57,131 bases of DNA from CAZDWZ01 sp964509425 (GTDB lineage: Bacteria > Bdellovibrionota_C > UBA2361 > SZUA-149 > CAZDWZ01), in the NCBI GenBank assembly GCA_964509425.1, contig CAZDWZ010000022.1:1-57131 (forward strand), given 5' to 3'. This document shows, piece by piece, positions 33,488 to 41,800 of the stretch. A program made the translations under genes and the position numbers. Numbering within the stretch: the first letter of the stretch is position 1; each line of letters begins with the position of its first letter. Below the pieces are notes generated by a model, which saw only the letters and a program-made list of their open reading frames with translations, did not search any database and was not told where the DNA came from.

Positions 33488-35212
33488 TCACAGCGGATTT
33501 ATCGTGTCATACAGCGCTTGGCCGGCGGGTGACGAAGCGAATTCTCTTAACTGCTCAGGACTCATTCTGCGCCCGTTTGAGAAGCCAACGACCGACAGGC
33601 GACGCTCGCCGTTCGGTCCAGTGTCAAAATGGCCGACGAAGAGAAGTGATGGGTTTGTCCCCTCCGCGCCGACTTCGATTATAAATCTGTCTCTTGTCGG
33701 TGCCTGAACGTGCACGGGACGCTGACTTCCCGAAAGCAGTGCCACTCGCGTGCTCCCGGGCGCCCAGAATCCGGTTTGATTCAATTTGTAATGGAGAAGA
33801 CCAAACGAAGAACTCAACGAACCTGATTCCAACTGATGACTCGCCAGTGAGCTTCCTCCCGCTCCAAGATGAGCGACAGGCACACGGACCGTATGGCCTG
33901 TCAACATATCAAGACGGATCCCGGCAACTCCTCCTGGTGCGATTGCCCTTACTGCCTCTTCATCACGAGAAACCACGCCCCCCGGCCCTTCGCCGTTCCA
34001 AACGAGATGCCACTCCCCAATGCGCCGCACAAATCTCATCGTGTCTTCCGCACGCCGAGCTCCAGCTAAACCCTCCATGTTCGAAACACGAATCACCAAT
34101 AACTCCGGATTGGGCCTTGTCGCCTCCATGCAATGAACGCCGTCCACCCGAATGAGCGCTTTATCAGGCTGCTGCTCAAAAACCGCACTCAACGCGTTTA
34201 GCTTCTGAATCAGCGCGGCATTCGTAACCAGCAAGCCTGCCCGATCAGCCCAGGCACCTCGCTCGTCGCGTGCATGTCCCGAAGGCGGATTCACCGACGG
34301 ACCCAGCATCTCCGGCGAGATCGGCAGAATCGGAGGCGCCGGTAGCACCGGCGGATCCGGCAGCGCCGGGGGGCTCGGCAACACAGACGGGTTCGGAAAC
34401 CTCGGCACGATTGACAGGACCGGGGGTGCAGTCACCGGAGGTTCGGGCAAGAGACTCGGCTGGTCCGTAGGGACTCTCCGCGCCGGATCCATCGGGACCA
34501 CCACTCGCGGTGCGATATCAATCGAGACCGGTGGATCAGGAAGCGGAGCGGGAGGCATCATCATTGGAACCACAGCTTCCGATGGTGTCTCATCTGCGGG
34601 CGGAATGGGAACGACAGCTGGCGGCACCGGTGGCTGCGGCTGCACAACCTGTGGAGGCGGTGCCGGAGGATCTGACTCCGGAACTCGCGCCAGCTCGATA
34701 CGGTAGTATCCACGCCCGCCGGTACTAGAAGTTGTGGTGAGAAACAGACGCTCAGCGGGTTGACCCGGCGCTTGATCACCCAACCTCACGGTATAAACGA
34801 AGTTTCCACTTTCATTCCTTCGCCGCGAGACATCCATCCCGTTTATGGTCTGTTGGTCAGGTGATTGAGGATCAAAACTCAAAGAGCGATTGCTGTTCGA
34901 CCCCGCCCTTCCCTCCGGCCAGAACGTGTATGTCTGCGAGCCTGACACCTCAATAGAGAAAGTGTTCCCGCCCGCAGCGTCCCGGCTCACCCGTCTATCC
35001 GCGCTGACATCCGCGGCAAATGTGAAACTTGTTCCAGGACCCGCCTCGAATTCGCTCGGACCCGTCTCTACACCGGATTCCGCTGTGGCCGGAGCAGCTG
35101 AGCAAGCCTGAACAAGAGCGCCCGAGGGGGCACAGAATCCACGGCTTGAGCCTCCTCGAGAGACCGGCACCGAGCGGCTGGCCCGCCCACGAAATAGAAG
35201 CTGGAGAATCAT
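33488..35212 (-). CDS. Proline-rich repeat protein, probably exported
   Basis: The ATG at 35212 is preceded by AGAGGGG. The 574-residue product has a weak, unusual N terminus and then a likely folded domain (EFEAGPGTSFTFAADVSADR ... FVYTVRLGDQAPGQP). A central Pro-rich region (about 185-320) follows, with units such as PSPPALPDPPVLPAPPILP. A C-terminal domain of about 230 residues contains IRVDGVHCMEATRPNPELLV and FIIEVGAEGTNPSLLFVGHF. Such linkers often cross the periplasm or cell wall. I recognise no family. It is the last of several minus-strand genes before the TadE/G group. Confidence 0.7.
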   Translation of the reverse strand: MILQLLFRGRASRSVPVSRGGSSRGFCAPSGALVQACSAAPATAESGVETGPSEFEAGPGTSFTFAADVSADRRVSRDAAGGNTFSIEVSGSQTYTFWPEGRAGSNSNRSLSFDPQSPDQQTINGMDVSRRRNESGNFVYTVRLGDQAPGQPAERLFLTTTSSTGGRGYYRIELARVPESDPPAPPPQVVQPQPPVPPAVVPIPPADETPSEAVVPMMMPPAPLPDPPVSIDIAPRVVVPMDPARRVPTDQPSLLPEPPVTAPPVLSIVPRFPNPSVLPSPPALPDPPVLPAPPILPISPEMLGPSVNPPSGHARDERGAWADRAGLLVTNAALIQKLNALSAVFEQQPDKALIRVDGVHCMEATRPNPELLVIRVSNMEGLAGARRAEDTMRFVRRIGEWHLVWNGEGPGGVVSRDEEAVRAIAPGGVAGIRLDMLTGHTVRVPVAHLGAGGSSLASHQLESGSLSSSFGLLHYKLNQTGFWAPGSTRVALLSGSQRPVHVQAPTRDRFIIEVGAEGTNPSLLFVGHFDTGPNGERRLSVVGFSNGRRMSPEQLREFASSPAGQALYDTINPL

Positions 35213-35364
35213 CACACCCCTCTCTGAAGTCCGGCACTTCGTTCATGCCGGATAAAAAGAGTTGTGGAGAAAAGCGCCGTGAGAGCCGTTACCGGGATTT
35301 AACTTTCGGATTGCATTCGCCGACCCCAGACGAGAAAAGACAAAACTGCCTGTCCCGGTAAACG

Positions 35365-36198
35365 CTAGCGCGTAACCGTACACCGGGTGAGATTCACTTC
35401 CGTACTGGCCGAGAGCGCACCTGGAGGACCGAGAGTGGCTGTGCTCAAAAATTTCGATGGTAGGGCTATCTTGTCGACGTCTGCGTAGACGATGTTGATG
35501 GTTTCCGTGCTCGCAATTTCGGGTTTTCCGGCAAGCTTACTCACCGTCGAGATTTTGGCGATCGCATCCTTCCCTCCCACCTTCGCATATTCGGTGGTGA
35601 TGTCTTTATCGTATTCGCCTCCCGATAACTTCGAGAACCGCTTTCCCTCCCGATAGCTGTGAGTAACGGTCACCTTGCCACGAGTCAGCGTGGCGGAGAA
35701 TGCTTCTCCATTCTTGGTCAACTTCGCCGCACCAAGCTCCTCAGACGTCGGTCGAATCAGCTCAGCGAAAACTCCTTCCACCATTCCCCGCACACCGCCA
35801 ACCGTCATCACGAAGCCCCGCTTCACATTCTCCATTCCCTCGTCGAATGTGGCCTTATCAGCCACCTCATCATAGGAGACAACATCGAGCTTTAGCGTAG
35901 GCTCGATTATCTGGAGAGGCGCCTTGTCTTTCAGCACAACTTGAAAATCTTTTAGATTCTCGGTGGTCTTCAGAATCTTTGGCGGCACTCCGGAGAGCCT
36001 CGTTATCATTTCATTCAGTGCCGGTGCTTCGATGAAACATCGAATCTCCTTCGCCGGAGCCTCGTCGATGAAATAAAAACGCTTCAATAACTCGGGAAAG
36101 CTTGCAGCCTCATCCGCCGCGGCGATTGGTAGCTGCCTCGATTGCGAAACAAAGATTATTGCAAAGAGACAGAGACGAGAGAAAACAATCTTCTTCAT
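35365..36198 (-). CDS. Secreted hypothetical protein
   Basis: I start at MKKIVFSRLCLFAIIFVSQS (36198), because this gives a signal peptide cut near IAAADEAAS; upstream codons lack a ribosome binding site. The product has 277 residues. The mature part is alpha/beta with no cysteine cluster apart from CFIEAPAL and the terminal NLTRCTVTR. Segments such as VTVTHSYREGKRFSKLSGGE and ASTETINIVYADVDKIALPS suggest a beta-rich domain like those of periplasmic outer-membrane-associated proteins. No family is recognised. Confidence 0.65.
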   Translation of the reverse strand: MKKIVFSRLCLFAIIFVSQSRQLPIAAADEAASFPELLKRFYFIDEAPAKEIRCFIEAPALNEMITRLSGVPPKILKTTENLKDFQVVLKDKAPLQIIEPTLKLDVVSYDEVADKATFDEGMENVKRGFVMTVGGVRGMVEGVFAELIRPTSEELGAAKLTKNGEAFSATLTRGKVTVTHSYREGKRFSKLSGGEYDKDITTEYAKVGGKDAIAKISTVSKLAGKPEIASTETINIVYADVDKIALPSKFLSTATLGPPGALSASTEVNLTRCTVTR

Positions 36199-36375
36199 TG
36201 GAGCCCCATACGTAAGAAAAGATTCCATACAACAATTCACCTGAGAAAAAGCTCAGCTGAAAAGCAGCACCGCAACTACGACAAGTTTACCTTTCGGATG
36301 ATTGACCCAGTGACAACGATAGCCGTGGGGTTCAGATAACACATTTCAGGTGTGAGATGCGGAGGAAAATTCGGT

Positions 36376-37707
36376 TCAGTGTGGATGCACAAGCCGGCCG
36401 GGTCCATTCGTCACCCGAAGCCCACCTTCGGACAATGTCCGAAGGATATTGTCGAGATCGGAGACATTTTTGTAGAGCACTCCAGACGGACCTTGGAGGA
36501 GGTCGCGATCGATGAGAAACGGGCTCCCATTGAAGCGGCACGGGAACACTCCACGACTTCCGTCCACCGCCGAGACGAGCTCGAGCGCTCCAACGAGCCG
36601 CGGATTTTCTGCTCCCAACAGGAGCGTTGTGACGCGCACTCCCCTGCGTCTTACCAGTTCAGCTGCCTTTATGCTCGAGGTCGTTCCCAAGACAAATGAA
36701 TTTCCGAGAGTGCACCGTCCAAAGGTCTCAGCGTCCAGTCCTCGATACGCGCGAAGCGGTGTCGGCCATCCGAGTTGCGGAACGGCTTGAGTAACCTCAT
36801 GGGTCGCCCCGCCGTCGGTAAGAAACACAAACTCCACTTCCTCGGGCGCTGGAGCGTTTTCCATCGCGAGGAGCCGGTCCACGTTTACCAAACCTTCGAG
36901 GAGTCCGTCCGAGCTACGAGTGCTGCAGCGAGTATGCCGGCGGTCAAGCTCATAGGTAATGCTCATCGCTCTTTGGCGATTTGTCATCGAGTGCCCGGGC
37001 TCTATCTCATTGTTGATCGGCATCGGAGGAAGCCGAGTCACAGACACTGAGTCAAAGGTACTAACCGAGAGATACTTTCCGTCAATTCCCTCGAGAATGA
37101 GCTTCTGGAGTGAAGAAATCACGGCGTGAATGCGCTTCCCGCCTCGAGCACGAGTACCATTTGCGCGAACAAACTCGGAGACTTCGGTGTGAGGTTGCCA
37201 CATCGAGCAGGAAGTATCGACGACAGCGATAATATGAGAAGCGTTCTGCGGTTCGATGGTGGTCTCTTCCCGGTGGAATTGAGCAGCCGAGGACGCGACC
37301 TGCATTTTCCCGACGCCCATACTCGGAAGTGCAGAAGCGAAAAAGTATCCAGACCAGATTGCTCCGTTTGCTTGGATCCGCGTGTTATTGTCTTCGAATG
37401 TGATCGAGAGCTCTCGCAGATTCGACGGTTCAAGACCATACGAACGAAGACTCGAAACGAGAATATTCTGAATCGTGCTTCGCACTTTTGTGAGATCGGT
37501 TTCCCCCGCGCGAAGCTGACGCAGCCCTCTCATTACCGCAGAGTCGAGCGAATATCGTAACGCCTGTTGGCGCTGCATTTGGAGACCAGTATCAACCGCC
37601 AGCGCCAGCATTCCCAGAAGGGCGGTGAGAAGAAGAGAGACGATGAGAACGGCAATACCGGATTCGTCCCGAATGATAGTTTCGCGTTTGTGCCTATTTG
37701 TATTCAT
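36376..37707 (-). CDS. TadG-like protein with von Willebrand factor A domain
   Basis: The 443-residue product has the N-terminal TadE/TadG signature: a short charged leader ending DESGIAVLIVSLLLTALLG, one membrane segment, and a following helix. From about residue 160 a VWA domain begins with the metal site VDTSCSMWQP and continues with EFVFLTDGGATHE. It overlaps the TadE-like gene upstream by four bases. TadG-type proteins are minor pseudopilins or assembly factors for Flp pili, but no tadA, tadB, tadC or cpaF is seen in the window. Confidence 0.85.
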   Translation of the reverse strand: MNTNRHKRETIIRDESGIAVLIVSLLLTALLGMLALAVDTGLQMQRQQALRYSLDSAVMRGLRQLRAGETDLTKVRSTIQNILVSSLRSYGLEPSNLRELSITFEDNNTRIQANGAIWSGYFFASALPSMGVGKMQVASSAAQFHREETTIEPQNASHIIAVVDTSCSMWQPHTEVSEFVRANGTRARGGKRIHAVISSLQKLILEGIDGKYLSVSTFDSVSVTRLPPMPINNEIEPGHSMTNRQRAMSITYELDRRHTRCSTRSSDGLLEGLVNVDRLLAMENAPAPEEVEFVFLTDGGATHEVTQAVPQLGWPTPLRAYRGLDAETFGRCTLGNSFVLGTTSSIKAAELVRRRGVRVTTLLLGAENPRLVGALELVSAVDGSRGVFPCRFNGSPFLIDRDLLQGPSGVLYKNVSDLDNILRTLSEGGLRVTNGPGRLVHPH

Positions 37708-38324
37708 GAGACCCCCAGAGAGTAGATCGTCGGGAATCCGAGGCCGAAAAACCGGAGAACATTACCGAGAAGCGGGTTCACTTGAACAGTTGATTCAACG
37801 AAAATCATGTCGCCGGCTTGCGCGAGCGCCGCCCCGTGCTGAGCAGAGACCGTCGAGTCATTGAGACGCGACGTCACCGTGCTGCAGCTCACTGTAAGTC
37901 CCGGCGCTATCGTCATCGGGCAGAGGGCGGGACCGTTACTCCGTGCGACATCGACCGGCGTATTGGTAGCCGGATCCCATTTGTAAACGACATTCAGCAC
38001 ATCAATTTGAAAGGTCTCCGAACCGAGAGAGATTGACGCGCTTCCTGAGAACTGACTGAGACAGGCGATCAGAGCGATATTTGAGGAAGTGGCTCCCGTC
38101 AGCTGGTGCGCGTCAATCTCGGTTCTGCAATTTCGTTCAATTGTTTTCGAGAGTCCGTGAGTAAAAGAGTTTGTCGCCTGACGAATTCGGCTCAATCTCG
38201 AGAACTCAAATCCGCCGATGAGGAGCAGCAAAACGAGCGGAAGCACGAGCGCAAGCTCGAGGAATGCGACGCCTTCCTCACCCGTCTTCGGTCGTCCTTC
38301 CAACGAATCATGAAAAATATTCAT
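37704..38324 (-). CDS. TadE-like pseudopilin protein
   Basis: The 206-residue product carries the TadE-type N terminus: EEGVAFLELALVLPLVLLLLIG after a short polar leader, with the conserved Glu five residues into the hydrophobic core. A soluble domain with few cysteines (CRTE, ACLSQ, CPMTIAPGLTVSC) follows. It overlaps its upstream neighbour by 17 bases and its downstream neighbour by four, so all three are one coupled unit. It is probably inserted into the inner membrane and processed by a prepilin peptidase. Confidence 0.82.
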   Translation of the reverse strand: MNIFHDSLEGRPKTGEEGVAFLELALVLPLVLLLLIGGFEFSRLSRIRQATNSFTHGLSKTIERNCRTEIDAHQLTGATSSNIALIACLSQFSGSASISLGSETFQIDVLNVVYKWDPATNTPVDVARSNGPALCPMTIAPGLTVSCSTVTSRLNDSTVSAQHGAALAQAGDMIFVESTVQVNPLLGNVLRFFGLGFPTIYSLGVS

Positions 38325-38787
38325 TCGTATCCGCCGCGAGAAAGTTTAAAACCAGAGGGTAACCTCCGACAACCAAGCGCGTTCGATACGCAAACCGTAT
38401 GTAGTAGGACTCGCCCGGAGCACCAGCGCTTTCGGTGGTGCATTGCGGGTCATCCAGACTTAACCGGCAAACGCGTATCTGGCCGGCATCGAGCGGAATT
38501 CCAAACTGCTGGGAAAGCGTGAGCGCGTTCTGCCGGATCGAATCTTCCCGAGTCAACCCCGGCAGAACCGTTCCCATCGCGCCCCAATGCACCGAGCGTT
38601 CAACGACGTACTGCCCGGCGAGCGATATGTAACTGACGCGAAGGAGATCCACCGCGACCAGCAGAAAAAGTAGAAGCCCGGAAATTGCAAAGGCTGCTTC
38701 AACGGACACCGATCCGCCTTCGCGTTCAAAATTTCGCGAATTCGGAAGCGTAATGCCGCTCCGCCCCTTGTCCTCGATTGCCATCAT
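38308..38787 (-). CDS. TadE-like pseudopilin protein, first gene of the trio
   Basis: The 159-residue product has the TadE signature REGGSVSVEAAFAISGLLLF (about residues 22-42), with the Glu at the start of the hydrophobic helix. A soluble part with CRLSLDDPQC and YYIRFAYRTRLVVGGYPLVL follows. The start is the ATG at 38787 or the one three bases later. It opens the operon and overlaps the next gene by 17 bases. No secretin, ATPase or platform genes lie near by, which is unusual for pilus genes. Confidence 0.8.
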   Translation of the reverse strand: MMAIEDKGRSGITLPNSRNFEREGGSVSVEAAFAISGLLLFLLVAVDLLRVSYISLAGQYVVERSVHWGAMGTVLPGLTREDSIRQNALTLSQQFGIPLDAGQIRVCRLSLDDPQCTTESAGAPGESYYIRFAYRTRLVVGGYPLVLNFLAADTNEYFS

Positions 38788-38977
38788 CCTACGGTCGTGC
38801 CGGCGAAGCAGATCGCTTCAATTCCAGTTCCGACAGATTCAGACCCATCATGACTGGTTCGATCCGATTCGCGCTAATACGATCAAACTCAGCTAACCGT
38901 ATGACCCACGTCATGGCCACGCTTTCCCGAGAAAACCAAGATGATGCACCAACTCAAAATTCAAAGAATGTGAATGT

Positions 38978-39214
38978 ATGCGAATTCTTTTCTTTCTTAT
39001 TGTTCTCGCGGCACTCTATATCGCGGCAGACAGGGGGATGTTTGACTCAGCTCGCACCTCGAATACCGTGACCACGAAGACGGCCGAGCCGGGAGACGGT
39101 CCGGCTGAGCGGCTCGGAGCAACTATCGACCAGGGAATCGCAGGCGCAGGTCGAGCCGTTCAATCGGCGGGCAAAAAATTGGAGCACGCAGCGGACGGCC
39201 CATCAAAGCCGTAA
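38978..39214 (+). CDS. Small membrane-anchored hypothetical protein
   Basis: The 78-residue product begins MRILFFLIVLAALYIAADRG, a single N-terminal hydrophobic segment, and continues as a polar Ala/Gly-rich chain (DQGIAGAGRAVQSAGKKLEH) likely to be helical and extracytoplasmic. It resembles entericidin- or stress-type small proteins only in general build. Its 3' end overlaps the stop of the convergent glgX gene by 12 bases. Confidence 0.6.
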   Translation: MRILFFLIVLAALYIAADRGMFDSARTSNTVTTKTAEPGDGPAERLGATIDQGIAGAGRAVQSAGKKLEHAADGPSKP

Positions 39215-41326
39215 GGCGAAAAGAAGCAGCGAACGTCCGGTTACCTGATACGTCGCACCGAGCGAGAATGAGGCTCGTTCCTGGATTTCAAGATTCGTAT
39301 CGAAGAGCCGCTCCCATCGACCGGTCTCCTCCCAGTCGGGGAGCTTAAATTCGACGAGGTCGTGATATCCGTTCACAACGATGAGCATCGTGGCTTCTTT
39401 TCCTCGCTGCTTCACGCCGGTCGCTTGTGCACGCCCGTCAATCAGCATGCCAAAACAACGCCGGAGATCATCGTGATCGAATGGTCCGATTTCACTTCCG
39501 TCGGCATTTACCCAGGTGAGATCTTTGACGTTCAACTCTTCATTGTACTCGCCGGTGAAGAATCGATTTCTCCGGAGAATTGGATACGTGTGTCGAAGGC
39601 GCCCGAGCTCGCGGACAAAGTTCAACAACTCGGCGTGCTCTTCGCAGAGTTTCCAGTCAAGCCAACTGATTTCATTGTCCTGGCAGTACGCGTTATTATT
39701 TCCGGATTGCGTGCGGCGGAACTCGTCTCCGGCGACGAGCATCGGAGTTCCCTGCGAGAGAAAGAGCGTTCCAAGGAGATTCTTCAACTGCCGAAGCCGA
39801 AGCGTGTTCACGCCTTCATCATCAGTCGGCCCTTCGGCGCCGCAGTTCCACGACCGGTTGTCTGACGAACCGTCACGATTCTCTTCGCCATTTTGATCGT
39901 TGTGCTTCTCGTTGTAGCTGACGAGGTCGTTCATGGTGAACCCGTCATGAGCAGTCACAAAATTTACCGACGCTGACGGCCGTCGTCCTTCGTGATTGAA
40001 GTCGCTTGCCGAAGCAGTCAACCGGCTCGACAAATCCGCAAAATTCGCCTCGCCCCGCCAAAAATCTCTCACGGTGTCGCGAAACTTATCGTTCCACTCC
40101 GCCCAGCCGGGAGGAAAGCGACCGACTTGATAGCCGCCTGGGCCACAGTCCCAGGGTTCCGCGATGAGCTTCACGCTTCCGATGACCGGATCTTGCGTGC
40201 ACACCTGAAGGAAGCTCGATTGATTATCAAAGCCCTCCGGTCGCCGCGCGAGAATGGTCCCAAGATCGAAACGGAATCCGTCGACGTTCATTTTTGACAC
40301 CCAGTACCGCAAGCTGTCGGTGACCATCTGAAGAACGCGGGGATGACTAAGATTAAGCGTGTTTCCGGTTCCTGTGTCGTTAATGTAGTAACGCTGCTGA
40401 TCCGGAAGGAGGCGATAATAGCTGGCATTATCGATGCCTTTGAATGAAAGCGTCGGACCGAGTTCATTCCCCTCCGCGGTATGGTTGTAGACCACGTCGA
40501 GAATCACTTCCAAACCGGCATGATTCATCGCCGAAACCATCTCCTTGAACTCTCGCAGTACGTCTTCGGGGCGAAATGCGTAACGAGGATCAGGGGCAAA
40601 AAAGCCGATTGAGTTGTATCCCCAATAATTGCTGAGGTCGCGCTCGAGCAAGAAGCTATCGTCAACGAACGTGTGCACGGGCAGGAGCTCCACCGACGTG
40701 ACACCGAGCGACTTGATGTATTCCAACACTTCTGGGGTTTTTAATCCTGCATACGTTCCGCGAAGATGTTCCGGCACCGCGGGGTGAAGCTTCGTGAAGC
40801 CTTTAACGTGAAGCTCGTAGATGATGGTGTCATCAAACGGCGTATGTTTTGGTCCGGACACACCCGTCCAATCAAAGTTTTGATCAACCACGTGGCAGCG
40901 GGGCATGAACTCTACGCTATCTCTCTCGTCATAGGTTCGATCATCTCCAGATTCCATGACGTAGCCGAACAGGGCTGGGTTCCACTCCAACTTTCCGGAG
41001 TGAGCAAATGCGTAGGGATCGAGAAGAAATTTATTGGGGTTGAATCGATGTCCCGCCTCAGGTTCATAAGGGCCGTGCACGCGATACCCATAGGCCGCTC
41101 CCGGATGAACATCGGGAAGATATCCATGCCAGATTTGATCAGTAAACTCGGGAAGCTCGATGCGTTCGATTTCTTTCTTTCCTGTCGAATCAAACAGGCA
41201 AAGTTCGACCTTCGTGGCATGCGCCGAGAAAAGTGCGAAATTCGTGCCGTTCCCATCCCAGGTTGCACCTCTCGGAAGATGACTCCCTTCACGCATTCTC
41301 GATTTTTGTAGAACTTCCATGATCAC
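39203..41326 (-). CDS. glgX: Glycogen debranching enzyme
   Basis: The 707-residue product is a full-length GH13 isoamylase-type debranching enzyme that cuts alpha-1,6 branches of phosphorylase-limit dextrin. An N-terminal CBM48-like domain (GATWDGNGTNFALFSAHATK) precedes the barrel. The catalytic Asp lies in MNVDGFRFDLGT, the Glu in KLIAEPWDCGP and the third Asp in VTAHDGFTMND. DVVYNHTAEGNELGP is the first conserved region. A GTG at 41326 or the ATG at 41320 may start it. No other glycogen genes are in the window. It sits alone between small genes. Confidence 0.96.
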   Translation of the reverse strand: MIMEVLQKSRMREGSHLPRGATWDGNGTNFALFSAHATKVELCLFDSTGKKEIERIELPEFTDQIWHGYLPDVHPGAAYGYRVHGPYEPEAGHRFNPNKFLLDPYAFAHSGKLEWNPALFGYVMESGDDRTYDERDSVEFMPRCHVVDQNFDWTGVSGPKHTPFDDTIIYELHVKGFTKLHPAVPEHLRGTYAGLKTPEVLEYIKSLGVTSVELLPVHTFVDDSFLLERDLSNYWGYNSIGFFAPDPRYAFRPEDVLREFKEMVSAMNHAGLEVILDVVYNHTAEGNELGPTLSFKGIDNASYYRLLPDQQRYYINDTGTGNTLNLSHPRVLQMVTDSLRYWVSKMNVDGFRFDLGTILARRPEGFDNQSSFLQVCTQDPVIGSVKLIAEPWDCGPGGYQVGRFPPGWAEWNDKFRDTVRDFWRGEANFADLSSRLTASASDFNHEGRRPSASVNFVTAHDGFTMNDLVSYNEKHNDQNGEENRDGSSDNRSWNCGAEGPTDDEGVNTLRLRQLKNLLGTLFLSQGTPMLVAGDEFRRTQSGNNNAYCQDNEISWLDWKLCEEHAELLNFVRELGRLRHTYPILRRNRFFTGEYNEELNVKDLTWVNADGSEIGPFDHDDLRRCFGMLIDGRAQATGVKQRGKEATMLIVVNGYHDLVEFKLPDWEETGRWERLFDTNLEIQERASFSLGATYQVTGRSLLLFALRL

Positions 41327-41403
41327 CTGATGTGCGCCGGCACATTCTCGCGCGGCATTTTCTAATAAGCGGCTTTTTGTACAAACGGAAAGGGCCTACT
41401 TCT

Positions 41404-41637
41404 TCAAACCTTCGGCCGGGAAGGAGGGGGTATCTCTCTCGGCGGCCTCGGTTCCGGAAGATCGGGTGGCGGCTCGGGTATCTCGGGCGGTCTTCCCGGA
41501 ACGGGGGGATCTACCGCCGGAGGAATCTCAGGGTCCCGAACCGGGGGAACGGGCGGGGGATCCAAAGGTGGATCGACTATTGGCGGATCAACAGCGGCGC
41601 CGGAGAATCGCTCGGATATAAAGATTTCGTTGCTCAT
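41404..41637 (-). CDS. Small Asp-Pro-Pro repeat protein
   Basis: The 77-residue product begins MSNEIFISERFSGAAVDPP and is then almost wholly made of D/E-P-P and P-x-P units (VDPPLDPPPVPPVRDPEI). Such composition is rarely random in a frame with a start codon, but the product is low-complexity and could be a decayed fragment. It resembles the Pro-rich centre of the protein at 33488-35212. It lies 100 bases downstream of the rpoC terminator on the same strand. Confidence 0.4.
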   Translation of the reverse strand: MSNEIFISERFSGAAVDPPIVDPPLDPPPVPPVRDPEIPPAVDPPVPGRPPEIPEPPPDLPEPRPPREIPPPSRPKV

Positions 41638-41737
41638 CGTCGCGAGAATATCGGACGACGGATGAGCTCGATATGCGGCCCATCAGCTCGAAGTGCAAAA
41701 TTTCCAATGGCAAATCTAAAATTTATCAAGCTGCGGA

Positions 41738-41779
41738 TAAAAAAAAGACGGGCCCACGGTTTCCCGTGAGCCCGCCTCG
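41738..41779 (-). terminator. Intrinsic terminator after rpoC
   Basis: On the minus strand an 11-12 bp GC-rich stem (GCGGGCTCACGG/CCGTGGGCCCGT, with one G-T pair and a small loop) is followed by a run of seven to eight Ts. It begins about 22 bases past the rpoC stop. This closes the rpoBC transcript, in contrast to genomes where rpoC is read through into rpsL. Confidence 0.92.
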
Positions 41780-41800
41780 TTCGATTCCTGGAAGGCCTTA

